A stretch of 64,000 nucleotides of DNA from Phytophthora quininea. Its lineage: Eukaryota > Oomycota > Peronosporomycetes > Peronosporales > Peronosporaceae. Shown here in pieces: positions 1 to 12,412 of the stretch. The stretch lies in NCBI GenBank assembly GCA_011947345.1, contig JAAVTG010000933.1, forward strand, positions 1 through 64,000, read 5' to 3'. The notes under the pieces were generated by a model. The model did no database searches, had not been told where the DNA came from, and worked only from the letters and a program-made list of their open reading frames with translations. Each line of letters starts with the position of its first letter. The stretch's first letter is position 1. The translations under genes and the position numbers were made by a program.

Positions 1-320
1 AGCCAAAATAAGGATGACAACAAGTATTTCCACGCTGTCGCTTGACGTCCTTCAAGTCCTGCGTTTTAATATTTTTGCCGAGGTCCCCCTTCTCGCAGTC
101 ATCATATCCCGTATTTTTACAGTCACCGCCCTCACCATGTGGGAACACAATCCAAAGCTTACACCGCATAACATGGCTTGATTCAACGATATTCAGAGTT
201 CGAACCGCGTCCAGAGCCCTCTTGATCCTTCAAGCAAGTCTAGCAGAAAAAAAGAAGGACGTACTGACACAACAATATTCGATATCATGATGAAATTACC
301 GAACTCGAACTTGGAGGCGT
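1..320. other. intergenic, nothing recognised
   Basis: The stretch downstream of the CEP135-like gene stop codon is AT-rich with only short unsupported open frames. No RNA gene, repeat or promoter motif was recognised. Confidence 0.5.
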
Positions 321-3300
321 CTAAGACGAAATAGGAACGTTGGTGGGGTTAGCAGTAGCAGGTTGCCTCCTGCTAGATCGACTAGATGAAGAAGACGATG
401 AGCGAGAATGACCTGACCGCGATGACCGAGCATCTGGAGACACGAAAGATGACGCGTGGGAGCTTTGCAGCTCCTCAATCTTCTTGTCACGCTGCAGAAG
501 ACAAAAGAAAAGATTCACCAGATCGCCCCGATAATTCGTGGTGCAACGGCAAAGCGTACCTGCTCGATTTCTCGCTCGTACTTCGCTGCGAACCGCTTGA
601 ATTTACTTCGAGACCTCTCTAATTGCTGAAGGCAATCGCACAAAATCATCACAAATGTCAGTAGCATACACACACCTTCTCTAGAGCATTTGACCATACC
701 TTGATCGTGTCATCTTGTTGGGCCAGTCGGTCCTCCAATTCTTGGCATTTTATTTGCGCTTCTTCTAATGCGTGCAGAGGGAGGTACGAAGACGTACTGT
801 TCGACGATTTGCCCATGGATTCCGGTGTGCCAGAGGCCACATCCGACGGTGAATGCGATGGACCAGATACTGGTGAGATGTTGCGCTTTGCGGATGCATT
901 CAATGCGTGGTCGGCTGATGATGGACTGTGGTTCAGCTCTGCCATGTTCATCACAGGTGTGGATACCGGAATCTGCCTCTGCTGAGACGTTTGGATCTCT
1001 TGGGCCATCGCGTTTCGTTGCTCTTCGAGGTGTGCTATCAAGTTCTCGTTAGTTGCGACCTTTTGCCGAAGGGTGGACGCAACCTCTTCCAGGCTCCTGC
1101 GTTGGGACTGCTCGGCGCGCAACTTGTCCTGTAGTGACTTGAGCTCATACTTGCAGTTACTTAACTTCGCCTCTAAATGCACAATCCGCTGCGAGACTGC
1201 AGCGTTTTCAGCCTGAGCTCCGTAACGCTGAGCAGAGATCTCGGTGGAAACCTCCTTCTGAGCATTCAACTCTTCCGCAAGTTGCTGCATTCGTGTGTGA
1301 AGTTCTTCCTGCTTCTCTTCACTTGCCTGCAACTTCTCGGTGAGAAAGCTGACTTGGTCGCGATACGTTGTCGCCTCTGTCGTCAAAGTTGCGTTTTTGT
1401 CTTTCAACACCTGCACTTGGTTGTCGAGGGTTGCCACCTGCTTTCTCAACGACTCGTTTACCATCGTAAGTTCTTCTTGTAGTGCAGAGATCTCCGTGCG
1501 AGCTTTCTGCATTCCCTCATGTTCCTGAATCAACGATCGATAGGTGTGGCGCAAGTCTTCCAGCTCGATCTGTAGAGTGTCGCGTTCCCGCTCGATTTCT
1601 CGCGTAGTCTGCTTCAGGTTCCTCGCAGACTGTGAACGTGATTGCTCGGCAAACTGCAAGCGGGAGCATTCCTCACTAATTGCCTGGTTTTCAATGGTCA
1701 TATTCTCCAGGTCCTGCGCCAGAGCTGCCAGTTCGGCGGTGTGCATGCCCTTCAAATGCTCGAGGCGGTCCACCTCGCTCTCTAATCGTGAGCAATGAGA
1801 CTGCATCTTGCTCAGTTTGTCTTCCGTATCATTCAACTTGTTGACCAGGTTCCCCACTTGCTCCTGCATTCCCACCGTATCGGACGACTTGGACTGCATG
1901 GCCTTCCTCATCTCGTTGCTCTGCTTTTCAAGTTCATGGTATTTTTCCGTCAATATATCCAACTGGTCGCTCACCGCATCTTTTTCGCTATCCAGCGTTC
2001 GTGTGAGTTTTTCAGTGACGAGATTTCGTTGTTCTTGGCTGAAATCTCGGTCTCTAACGAGCTGACCTTCGCATTCAAGTCGTCCATTTCTTGCTGGTGT
2101 CGTTGAATTTGTTGCTGCCGCTGCTTTGTCTGGAAAACCATTTGGTCCCGTGATGATTCCATTTGCTCAATAAGCAGCTTGAAGTTCTCCACCGCCTCCG
2201 TTTTCTCAGTTAACGCGCGGTCTTTGGACTGAATTTCCACCCGGAGCTGCTTCAACGCAATTTCTCGAGCTCGGTTCGTTTCCTTCGTCTGCAAAAGCTC
2301 ATCCTGAAGCAAAACTAGCTGAGTTTGGGCGCTTTTGTGACTGGTTTTCTCCTGCTCCAGTCGCGTCTCTAGCTGACTTGCACTATTCTGTCTCAGCCGC
2401 AACTCACTCTGCAGTTGTCGGACCTGGTTTCTCAAGTCACTCACAGAGCTTTGACTCGATTGAAGAGCGTCCTGGCCTGAGGAGAGCGATTGCTGCTGTG
2501 CTTGAACTTCGTTCGATAGCTTTTCAAACTCGTTCTGATAGTGGTTCCAAGTTTGACGAGCGTTGCGAAGCTCCATCAGAGCGCTATCGTAATTGTTTTG
2601 TAACTCCGCTTTCTCTTTTTCCAGTGCCAAGCACTTTTGCGTCGCAACTGTAGATTCCGTCTGCAATTTTTGGAGTTGGTCTGATAACCGCTTCACGTGA
2701 AGTTCATCGTTTTCCACACGGATTTTCAGACTAGCGTTTTGGTCACGCAATTCTTCTACGTGGCGCTTTAAAGCCAGAGCCTCGTTTTGCAAAACGAGCT
2801 TCTCATTTTCGGTCTCTTCAGATCGTCCCAACAGCGCCATTGTTTGGTTTTCCTTATCCGTGAGCTCACGTATCTGCGTCTTGGCCCCAACGAGCTGTTT
2901 CTGGAGGTCAGTACACTCGCGCTTCTTCGTTTCAAGCATGTTCTCAAGGTTCGCTTGCACCTTGGACGTCACGTCAAGCTTCTCCGAGAGCTTTTCCTGT
3001 TCCTTTCCGCTTCTTGCAGGGATGATTTCGCTTTCTGCAGGTTTTCTTCAAGGGCCATAATTTGAACAACAAGGCCTTCCTTTTCTCGCCGAAGATCATG
3101 CCTTTCTTCTTCAAGCCATTTCATTTCCTGTGCGAACAGCGCCTTCTTTTGATGTTGCCCATCTTCGCCACCATTTGCTTCATCATTTATGGCCGCCTTC
3201 AATCTGTCGAGTTCCTTATTCAGACGTTCGACCTCTGACTTTTGAACGAGCAGCGCATGATTTAACGATCGGCACTCATCGTCTCGCTGAGATAGCATCT

Positions 3301-5066
3301 TGTCCATAGAACGCAGCTCACGATGCAGTGGAGGCATTCTTCTCCTGATCCAGCCCATGGCTTTCTTCGTTCAGCTTGAGAGATTCACGTAGCACGTCAA
3401 GCTCTCGTGTGTGCGAGTTTAATGATGCCCGTGCGTCCGTCAGGGACTGCTCCAGCTTCGCCTTTTCAAGAGTAAGTTCCTTCGACTTTGCCTCTGCCCG
3501 GGCCAAATCGCTGGTTAGTACCCGGTTGTGAGAATTGGCGTTCGACAAAGCATTTGTGTAAGAGATCTTGTCATATTGCATGGCACGGAGAGCATCTTCC
3601 AGGCGGTCCTTGTGGGCTGTCAAAGTTTGGATCTGCTCTTCAAGTGATGCTGGACTAGATGTCTCGTCCTCTTCGGCCTGGCCTTCCAGGATGTCAGTAG
3701 ATAGCTGGCGGGTTGCCAACGGGCTGCCTGGGTCTTGTTGAGACGAACTACATCGCGCGTGTTCCTCCTCCAAAATGTGATACTTTGCCTGCATCACGTT
3801 CAACTCCTTTGTAAAGTGTTCGCGAGCCAGTTCAGCCTGCCTGGAAAAGTATTCCACCAGAAATTAGTAAGTTGCAAAGTATTTTTCTCGACAGCAAACC
3901 CAAACGTACTGCAGCTTCTCCGCCAGACCACTGTTGCGCTGGATTTGTTCCGTTGCTTCTTTCAACCGACTTTCGTACTTTGCCACCTGATCGTTGAGTA
4001 AGTCCACTTGCGTGCTTAGCTGTTCGACTTGCAACTCTGTAGCCTCCTGTTTCGATTTAGTCTGGTACCGCTCCTCCAGATCCTGCAGCTTTCGAGCGGA
4101 AGTGTCTTCGTTGTTCACCACCTGTATTGACAACTTGGACAGTCTGCTGATTTCCTGCTCGCGTGTCGAAAGTTTATCAGTAAACTGTTCGCATTGTGCT
4201 TTCAGTTTGGCGTTCTCCTTTGTCAATTCCGCAAGTTGTTCTTGCAAGTCCTTGGCCACCTGCGCCTGCTTGCCGTCTCGTTCCTGCTGCACCTTCCTCG
4301 CCTGTTGGCTATCCATCGACAGTCTCCGTAGCGACTGGGATACGTCAGAGCCTCGCATCTCAATAGACGCTGACCCAAATCCTTGCACCATCTCTAAGTT
4401 ACCAACTCCTGTCGCCAGCACACGCTCCAGTTGCGCCTGCAGCTTGACCACCTCTTGCTCCTGCAAATAGGCAGAAACTGTTTTAGCGTTCCCGATTGCA
4501 ATCTTTGCCCACCTTGTACACTGACTTTCTTGGCAATCTGTTGGGTCTTCTGCCCATTGAGGAACTGCAGCTTCTTGAGGTCATCTCGTAGCCCTTCCAG
4601 CTGTAGTTCGCAGGCCTTCTCTCTCTCCGTCACTGCTTCTTCTTGGTGAATTATCTCCAGGTGCAGCTACAACAAAAGTAATAAGTTAGTTCCAGTAAAA
4701 CAAGTTACCCTTAAAAAGCAATACATTGTTGTTCTCGCGCGTGAGCTGCGCGTTCTCCTTGCGCAGCGGCAGCAGCACTTGCGAGAGCTCTAAAGCATCT
4801 CTCTGCGCCTTATCCAGCGCCTTCTCAGCCTTATCGCGCGCTGTGTCGGCTGCTAAAAGTCATTCAATAGCCTTCTGACGAGAGGAACACTCTCGATGCC
4901 TACAGGCTGCACATGAACACGAAGGTCACCACAGGAGATCAGAGGGGTAGACCGTAGGAGAGGGACGCACCTCGGCGTACGACAGAGAGCGCAGCTGCGC
5001 CTGCAGCTCGCCCACGCTGCGCACCTCCACGGCAGACGTCACGTCCTCGCCAGCGGATGGCGCCAT
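321..5066 (-). CDS. CEP135/TSGA10 (Bld10)-like coiled-coil basal-body protein
   Basis: Large coiled-coil protein of about 1,450 residues. The N-terminal block (LTRENNN then LHLEIIH, followed by LKKLQFLNGQ) resembles the conserved N-terminus of CEP135/TSGA10/Bld10, cartwheel and centriole proteins needed for basal-body assembly. The rest is heptad-rich (E, K, Q, L) and the C-terminus is a low-complexity Ser/Arg tail. Exons on the minus strand: 5066-4971, about 4850-4725, 4666-4520, 4460-3910, 3840-676, 625-560, 491-321; the boundary between the first two is uncertain. Three single-base frame breaks occur in the long exon, near 3329 (one base too many), 2995 and 1995 (one too few each). No intron of normal size explains them comfortably and the coiled coil continues in the new frame each time. 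Family assignment rests on the N-terminal pattern only; a generic centrosomal coiled-coil protein is the alternative. It is transcribed divergently from the CEP97-like gene. Confidence 0.6.
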
Positions 5067-5120
5067 TTTGGCGATTCAAACAATGGTGCAATCATTTTCA
5101 AAAGTCTGCGAAGAGCCGTG
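5067..5120. promoter_or_regulatory. 54-bp divergent promoter region between two centrosomal genes
   Basis: Only 54 bases separate the start codons of the CEP135-like gene (5066, minus) and the CEP97-like gene (5121, plus). The 5' UTRs must overlap or be extremely short, so the two genes are probably driven from a shared bidirectional core. No TATA box or clear oomycete initiator was recognised. Confidence 0.5.
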
Positions 5121-7562
5121 ATGGACAGCTTCGACTTGGCTGACCAGCGGATCGTGCAGCTCGAGCAGATTCCGAGCGACATCCGGCACGAGATCGAGCT
5201 CGGGGATGGCGTCGAGTACGCTCTCGACCTGTCGCTCAACCGCTTGCGCATCATCGATCATGTCGGCGTGTTCGAGCACGTTTGCCAGGTCTGTCGTACG
5301 TGTATCCATGTTCCTAAGCTCTTGCTAAAACATTTCAATTGCTGCAGTTGGATCTATCAAGCAACCAGATCGAGAGTGTGAACGGCATCCAAGCCCTTCG
5401 ACATCTGCAGATTCTGGACTTGTCTCGGAACTGCGTCGTGTCCATCGACTTGCTGGCGCTCGTGCCGACGCTGAGGGAGCTAAAAGTTGCGGAAAACAGT
5501 TTGACCACTATCGACTCCCTGCAGTTGCTCCCAGAGCTGCGAGTGGTGGACGCGTCGTACAACCGGATAGGCAAATGGCCGTCACTGGCAGGCCTGAAAG
5601 TTCTGGAGGTATCCCCGAAAACATTCGTACGGCCTACTTAAGAAGACTAACGAGTCTCTTTCTGGAGCAGACTCTAGACTTGTCGGATAACATGCTGGGT
5701 GCATTCTCTTCGTCACAGTCCAAGACGTTTCTCCCGCCACAGCTCCGGAGACTCTCTATTGCCAGAAATCAAGTGGACACGGTGCGTTATTCTTCTCGAG
5801 TCCGTCAAATCGTTAAAATGACATCTAATTGTCGCCCTGAGCGAAGTTGTGCGGCATCGCTAGTCTCGGTTTGCAGTCGCCTTTGTTAGAATTTTTCGTT
5901 TTTGACGAGAACCCAGTCATCCAACACGTCAGGAGCAGGGGTGGCCAACTGGAGAGGTTAACTGCTGCGTTTTTCCCTTGTTTGCCACTCAGTAGCGATG
6001 GGGTCTCACAATTTCAAGCCGAAGGCGAGAAGAGTTTGCAGTATCTCCCCTGTATTGACGACTATCACGTGCGCAGTTTCCGAAGGGCGAGAAGCAGTCC
6101 TGACTGAATTTCTCGTCGCCGGTAATGCAACTGCTGGTGTAAATGGAGGAGAGCAGACGTTTCTGCCGCCTCCGCCAGCCCCAGTCGATCATTTACTTCC
6201 TATCCGCAACCAGGCGCAACTAAATGGATTTGATGATGCAGACCCCAGCACGCCGTTCTCGCACGCCCAGAAAATGGAGATGTGGAAACAAATTCAGGAT
6301 GATCGCAAGCCAGAATTCGCTCAGGGTAATGGTGCTCTATTACCTACCAATCACATGAAATCGAGCAGAGTACATTGGGCAGAGGAAAGGGCTCACATCG
6401 ACGCTCCTCTGCAAGGTGGCACTCGTGATGGTGCTCTCACAGTGTCAGAACTACGTTTGCCTGACCCGCCATCATCTCGAGAAATGCCAGTCTGCGAGAT
6501 CTCCAACCTTAGTGAGATGAAGCCTTTGGAGACGGCGGAGCTTGAGCCCCAAATGATTTCCACGGAGTCGCGGGGTGCTGCTGTTAACGACGCACTTGGG
6601 AAGAAAGTAAAATTCTCACTGACCAAGTCGCCACCATGCGCAAGTACATGAAGGTAGCGTCTAAACATTGACCTAGTGTTTGTTCAGCCACCTCACCTCT
6701 TTTGTTTTGCCGTAGGTATGGATCAAGCGCGAGAAAATGGTTCGCGACGCCTCCGTTAAAAAGTTGCAACGATGGGTCCGACGACTACAACGTGAAAATC
6801 GATTACGCCAACGGGTTCTGTTGGCCAAGCAACGTCGCGAAAAGGAATATTGTTTTCAGCATTGCTCTACAAATTTACTCTGGGGCGCTACCAGACGATT
6901 CACCTCGCAGGAGCGCATTCAGAGCGGTAGTGCTCAAAGCATTCAACGTCATGTTCGCGGGTTCATCGTTCGGACGCGAATTGTTCGTTTCAAGAAGCTT
7001 TGTACCGCTGCGCGCAGGATTCAACACACTTGGAGAAAGGTTTTACAGGAGCGCCAAGCAGTCTTGCAGGGTAATTGGAAACTCCCGCATGGCAGCTCTA
7101 ACGTGGAGTGTGCTAGATGGTGCCCGCATTTAAACGCTGTTCTTCGTTGTTCTCGCGATGTTAAGCAACTCCAGCAAGTTTGTGCGGTCCAAGACACGGC
7201 AATCGATTTCCTCTGGAATAACCAAGTTCGCGATGACCCTTCTGCGACTACCAAAGCTGAAAAGAATGTCGTTCGCGTTCAGGTGCGCTCCCATTGTCTT
7301 TCAGCGAATTGCTTGTATTAACAGGGCGAGTGTTTGTATGCAGCGACTATGGCGAGGTCATTCTGTCTGGAAGCGAAAGCCAAATTCAAACACAGCAGAT
7401 TCCACTGCAACCACCATTCAACACTCGACAGATGTGAAAGACGACATGAAGGACCAACTTGATCAGCAAGCGCTCGAAATCAAGCAGCTCAAGCAGCAAA
7501 TCGCGGCATTACAGCAAATGGTAGCGAACCTTGCTGTTGCCAAAGCAAATAGTGCCGACTAA
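5121..7562 (+). CDS. leucine-rich repeat and IQ-motif protein, CEP97-like
   Basis: Seven exons join in a single frame with phase-0 introns at 5289-5347, 5609-5670, 5782-5846, 6069-6156, 6607-6715 and 7283-7343, giving about 665 residues. The N-terminal third holds SDS22-type leucine-rich repeats (LDLSSNQIES, LDLSRNCVVS, VVDASYNRIG, LDLSDNML) closed by a cap-like segment. A proline- and acid-rich linker follows, then a basic helical region with IQ motifs (AQSIQRHVRGFIVR, AARRIQHTWRK, MQRLWRGH) predicted to bind calmodulin, and a short coiled coil at the end. LRRs followed by IQ motifs are the architecture of CEP97, the CP110 partner that caps centrioles and controls ciliogenesis. The start ATG at 5121 follows a GTG and is the first good codon. 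Another LRRIQ protein is possible. The neighbouring CEP135-like gene supports a centriolar role. Confidence 0.7.
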
Positions 7563-7964
7563 ATTGCACCCGTTCGGGCAGAAGTAGTGGGATTGATCCA
7601 TGCGGGTTGCACGGCCGTCGAATCTGCTCACGGAGCAATATTTTCGCGGGGTCCGGAGTACACGTCAAAATCTGCATTCGGTGCTTGATTGTGTTGTCTT
7701 GGGCGATGAACTGCTGGGGCAGGTGACACCAAAGTACGGGTGCAGCACAAGAACGCGTCCCCAACCATTGCCGCACAATGCGCTTGATCTGAAAGACAGC
7801 AACAGTGTAGTTGAAGTTGCCAGAGTGATTGTCAATCTCTCATCTTAAGTACGAAAGGAAACATTTGGCTTACACTTGCGCTTTGTATAGTCTGTCGGTT
7901 GCCGTTTCGGAGACAGAAGCATTCCGCATTCTGCGGTGTCGAGGACACAGCAACGTTCACAGGC
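7563..7964. other. intergenic spacer
   Basis: About 400 bases between the CEP97-like stop codon and the SAMHD1-like start. Short open frames exist on both strands but none shows domain or codon support. It must hold the 3' UTR of the first gene and the promoter of the second; no motif was recognised with confidence. Confidence 0.4.
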
Positions 7965-9850
7965 ATGAGCGCCAAGCGCCAGGACACGCTCTGGACGGCC
8001 TTCTCCAGGCAGCGGCAGCCGCCCAGCAAGCGCCAGAAGCTGCCGGTGGATGACGAGGCGCCTGCGGTGGCCAGACGCAAGCACGCGACCGACGGCTTCG
8101 ACTCGGACGGTACCGTGACAGACGCCGACTTGATGTCGTCGCAAGAGGATGCGGGGGCGACGCTCTCAGCAATTCAATGCTCACAGACAGCGAGAGGGTC
8201 CAGGAGACGCAGAGAGTGACGCAGATGCTCAACGTGCGCAAGGAGGTGGGCAGCTACTAGAGCAGGGGACATGCTGTTACATTTTGCTAATACGTTTGGA
8301 CGCAGATCAAGGACAGCGTGCACGGCCTCATGACGTTCGAACCGCTTTGTATGCGGATCATTGACACGCTCCAGGTAGGAGGAGAAAGACTCGATACCTG
8401 TAGGAGATGAGGCTGTTTAGACTGATTGATGTCGACGTGTTTCTAGTTTCAGCGGCTGCGGAACTTGCACCAGCTTGGAGCGGCGAACTTTGTCTACGTT
8501 GGAGCGACACACTCGCGTTTCGAGCACTGTTTGGGTGTCGCGTACTTGGCCGAGAAGATGTTGGACAGCATCCGGATCCATCAGCCGTGGCTGCCGATTA
8601 CAGAGGAAGACGTGCTGTGCGTCAAGATTGCGGGGCTGTGTCATGACTTGGGGCACGGGCCGTTCAGCCACGTGTTTGATGGAGTGTTCCTGGAGCTCAT
8701 GAAGAGGGAGAAACTCGTCAGTGAGCACTACAAGTGGACGCACGAGCAGGGATCTGTCGACATGTTGGACTTCTTGCTGAAGGAGAACCACATTGACGTC
8801 ACAGAGTTCGGACTGGCCGAGCAAGACGTAGTGTTCATTAAGGAGCTCATTCTGGGGAGGCCGTTGGACGGGTCTAGTGGCACTTTGCGAGGCCGACCAT
8901 CTTGCAACCAGCAGTTCCTGTACAACATCGTAAACAACGCGGCCAGTGGCTTTGACGTCGATAAGCTGGACTACTTCATGCGAGACTCGCTCCACACGGG
9001 GGCAAAGATGTCCTGCGATACAGATCTACTCATCCGCAACGCTCGAGTGCTCGTTGACCGCGAGGATGTCGAGGAGAAAATGGTCATTTGCTTTCCAGAG
9101 AAGCTGGCAGGACAGATCATGCAAGCTTTCCGCACACGATACGAACTGCACCAGTCAGTGTATCAGCACAAAGGAGTTCGTGCCATTGACTTCATGATCT
9201 GCGATCTGCTTCTCGCTGCGCACGATCACTTGACTATCAAAGGGAAGCGCATTTCTGAAATTGTCAGCTCAATGGAAGCGTATCAGCACCTGGATGATCG
9301 TGTGCTGCTGAAAATTCAAGAAAGCGATGGCCCTGAATTGGAGGAAGCGAGGTCGATGCTCAGTCGCATTTACTCCAAGCCGTACTACCATTTCGTCGGC
9401 AAGACGGCTGTCACTGGCCACTCGCAGCAGAAAACCGAAAACATGTTGCTGAATGAAGTGCTGCGGTGTTCAACAAGTCGATCGCTGATCAACGACAAAG
9501 AGGGAGTCATTTTGGAGTTCATGCGCATCCACTACGGCAAAGGAAAGGAAGACCCGCTGCAGTACATTCGCTTCTACTCGAAGAACGCGACTGCAACCAA
9601 CAGGTGCTTCCGGCTACCAGCGACCGCGTACGAAATGTTCAGCCCACAGAAGTTTGAGGAATACTCTGTTCGAGTTTTCGTTCGTGAGCGGCGCTTGGTA
9701 CGTTCGTTCCAACGTAGTAGGTTTCTTTGGTCTCTAATCAGTGGTGTGCACATTCGTGCGTTGCAGCTAGCCCCCGTTCGAGAGGCCTTCGAACGATGGT
9801 GCCGCAAGTACAACAGCTCGCAAGTGTTTCCTTTGGAGCTTCTCTCGTAA
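7965..9850 (+). CDS. SAMHD1-like HD-domain phosphohydrolase (dNTPase family)
   Basis: HD-superfamily protein of about 560 residues. Signatures: the FQRLRNLHQLG entry and RFEH at about 8515, the metal-binding HD in CHDLGHGPFSH at about 8640, and KLDYFMRDS at about 8965, in the order seen in SAMHD1 and dGTPases, which cleave dNTPs to nucleosides and triphosphate. The C-terminal allosteric half continues to the stop. A short basic, disordered N-terminus replaces the vertebrate SAM domain. Introns: 8246-8305, 8375-8446 and 9698-9766. The first exon changes frame at the G run 8153-8157, where one more G restores it. Likely role: nucleotide-pool control; SAMHD1 is also known in DNA repair and antiviral restriction, which cannot be inferred here. 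Confidence 0.85.
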
Positions 9851-9998
9851 GTATTTGTTGACTGCGTCGTAATTTAGCATCTACTTTGGAAGTGTACCAA
9901 TATTCAAGTAAACAACAAGGACACGTCATGAAAACTTGAATCACCCCACTCCTCTCTAAACGAAGCGGTGGAGCTCCACTACGAAAGACCAAGTCGTT

Positions 9999-12292
9999 TT
10001 AAGCCTTCGCGAGTGCGTTTGCCGCAATGGAGGTGGCTACCTTCCCTTCCAGAAGCGATAGGTCGTCTGGCTGAGGCATTGCAATCTACACAACAAAACA
10101 ATGTCAGAAAAACAACAACAAAAATTTGAAACCCATACAGAGCAATACAGGACTTACGTCGGAGGGAACCTCGAAGATGTGCGACTTACCGTCGGCGTCG
10201 CCGGTAATGACACTTTTCCCATCCGCACTCCATCGAACCTTGTTCAGAGCCTTCGCGCCAACCTTCTCCGTTACTGCGGGCACCTCGGCGTCCTTCAGGA
10301 TGTTCCAAATACTGACTGTGCCGCTGCCGTCAGCAACCGCGAAGAGCGCGGGGTGAACAGATGACCATCTCACATCGCAAATGTACTCGCTTGAAGGCTC
10401 GAACGACAGGACTGGGGATTCTGGGTGCTCGGTACTCCACAGCTTAACTGTCGAGTCCAACGAGCACGTTAGCAGCAGACCGTCGCGGTGCACAGGCAGC
10501 AGCGGGTTGAAGTGCATAGCGGTGACTGGGCCAAAATGAGAGCCATCTTTCGAGACTGGGTCGACGACAACCTCGCGCACAAGGTCCGCTGTTGTACTCC
10601 CAAGGATGCCGCTTTTGCTCTTTTTCTCAGCATCCATGTTGTTTGCATCATCGGAGGCACCGACCTTGCTCTTCTGCTGGTCAAGCTTTGTGAAGTACAC
10701 CTTACCAGCCTCCGTACCGATATACAGTTCCTTATTTTCCTTGCGGAAGACTGCAAACGACGTCACTGATGCTTCCATCTTCTTGTCCGAAGTATTGACC
10801 GACGTGTAGTTGGAGACAATCGAAAGAGCGATGCGTAGATCCAACATGTCCACGGGTTGTTGCAGTTGGTCAGTGTCCCATACGCACACTCGGCCATCAG
10901 TACTCGCGGAGATCAAGCTGGCACACACAACCATGACGCATGGTTAGTATAAAAAGAATTCCTGCAGGCAACAAAACAATATCGACGCCTTACTTGTATG
11001 ACGTCTTTGTGCCGACGACAGCCATGGTGTAGATCGGGTGCGTGTGGCTAAAAGCCGACAGCGCAGTTTTCTGAACGGGAGCGCTCTTCGCACGAGTGTC
11101 CCAGATCACAATTTGGCCCGAGTACGTACCACCAATGATAATATGACGGTCAAACGGGTTGAAGCATGCACTGGTCACTTGAGAGTGACAAGTAAATCGA
11201 TACTCTGGTCGTCCAGGGAGCGCAGTAGACCACAAAAGAACCACGCCCTCCGTGATTGCCGCCACGTCTGTCAGAGCAGTGGTCGCAGAATTCCCCATCG
11301 TATCCCACTGCTGGTCCGACATGCCCATGTCCTTGTCTTCCTCCTCCAAAAGTTCCGCGCTGTGTACGACACGAGCATTAACTCCGGGTAGAACGGCGAC
11401 ACATCCACGTCTGTCACTGCGCGGTGCTTGGACCACTTGTCGTCCGCAAATACGAACTGCTGCTTCAGCGACTCTGTGGTCTCTTCCACCGCACTCTCCT
11501 GCTCGATATCGGCGCCGTAATCAATCATGATGTCGTACTTGCTGGATGTGTTCAGTGCTCGTTCGATCACCTTGGAGGCCTTGTTCAAGAACGCCTCCAT
11601 GGCTTCCGACTGCATGATCGAGTCCTTCTCCTCCCCGTCAAGGTAGCAGCGTTCTCCTTGGTCGGCATCTCTGTGTCTACCGTCAACGTTCTGCGAGGCG
11701 ATCCTGGCCCCGTAGATCCGTCCACACTGCCCTGCTTATGCGGAGACTGAGCTCCGTCGTCCACCTCCATGTCTGTCGCCCCATCCTCCTTCAGCACGAT
11801 CTCATCCTCGAGCGTAATGTCCGTCTGCGTGTGCTTCGTGTAGGTCTCCACCAGAGTGGGCTGGATGTGCATCTCGGCCACGCTGGAGACGGTGGATAGC
11901 GCCGCTAGCTTCTCAGCCAGCGACAGACTGTTGGTCTTGGGCTCCTCCGGCTTGGGCTCTGGCTCCTGCTGCTCCGCGTCGGCGTTGCTCTTGAGAATGT
12001 TCTGGATAAAGTCGTCGAACTTGCTCTCCTGCTGGCCGATGGCCTGGTTCACGCTGTCGGGGGCGGCGCTCTCCTCCGCAGCTCTACAAAGCGCATAGTC
12101 AAAGTAAGATTAGGGAGGTTTGATAGAGATTGAGATCCCGACGGCTCTAGAACGAGTTGGGAGGCAGGAGAGGCAGGTACAGATGCAGCAGACAAATACA
12201 CACCTGATCGCCGCCTTGCGCTTGCGGATCTCCTCCAGCTTCTTGCGCTTGGCCTCCAGCTCGGCCGCATGCTTGGCACGTACCGAATCCAT
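9999..12292 (-). CDS. cytoplasmic dynein 1 intermediate chain (WD40)
   Basis: About 675 residues in four exons (12292-12204, 12083-10994, 10917-10158, 10085-9999). The N-terminal charged helix ([20 protein letters not shown]) matches the p150-glued-binding helix of dynein intermediate chains. It is followed by a Ser/acid-rich linker containing the YTKHTQTD element, a light-chain binding region in this family. The C-terminal two thirds are WD40 repeats ([34 protein letters not shown]). It scaffolds the dynein motor for cargo and dynactin binding. Two apparent single-base deletions, near 11640 and 11340, shift frame inside the linker and first WD repeat. The overall order and completeness argue for a working gene with sequence errors. 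The linker and dynein-1 type N-terminus favour the cytoplasmic over an axonemal chain. Confidence 0.85.
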
Positions 12293-12412
12293 CTTGGAGC
12301 TTCCCTTCGGAAAATGAAATCGTCCCCCTACAAAACGGTATATAAATTAATTTAAAATTATTATACTTTGCATGATTTGCGATCCATTTCCGCTTCAAGA
12401 TCGGCAGCATCA
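12293..12412. promoter_or_regulatory. divergent promoter, dynein chain / hexapeptide-repeat protein
   Basis: An AT-rich 120-bp spacer between opposite start codons. At 12384-12390 the bases CCATTTC fit the oomycete initiator pattern YCAYTYY and would put a plus-strand transcription start about 29 bases before the ATG at 12413. This favours 12413 over the in-frame ATG at 12368 as the start of the downstream gene. Confidence 0.4.

Noticed and set aside
3318..3400. 79-nt intron explaining the CEP135-like frame change at 3329
   Set aside because: GT and AG positions with the right length exist, but using them would remove well-formed coiled-coil residues and the acceptor lacks a pyrimidine tract.
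5998..7343. Apparent frameshifts in the CEP97-like gene near 6090, 6605 and 7290, suggesting flagellar gene decay
   Set aside because: Introns 6069-6156, 6607-6715 and 7283-7343 have GT/AG ends and lengths that restore frame exactly, so the gene is intact. DRC3 at 39-41 kb is intact too, so there is no case for loss of flagella.
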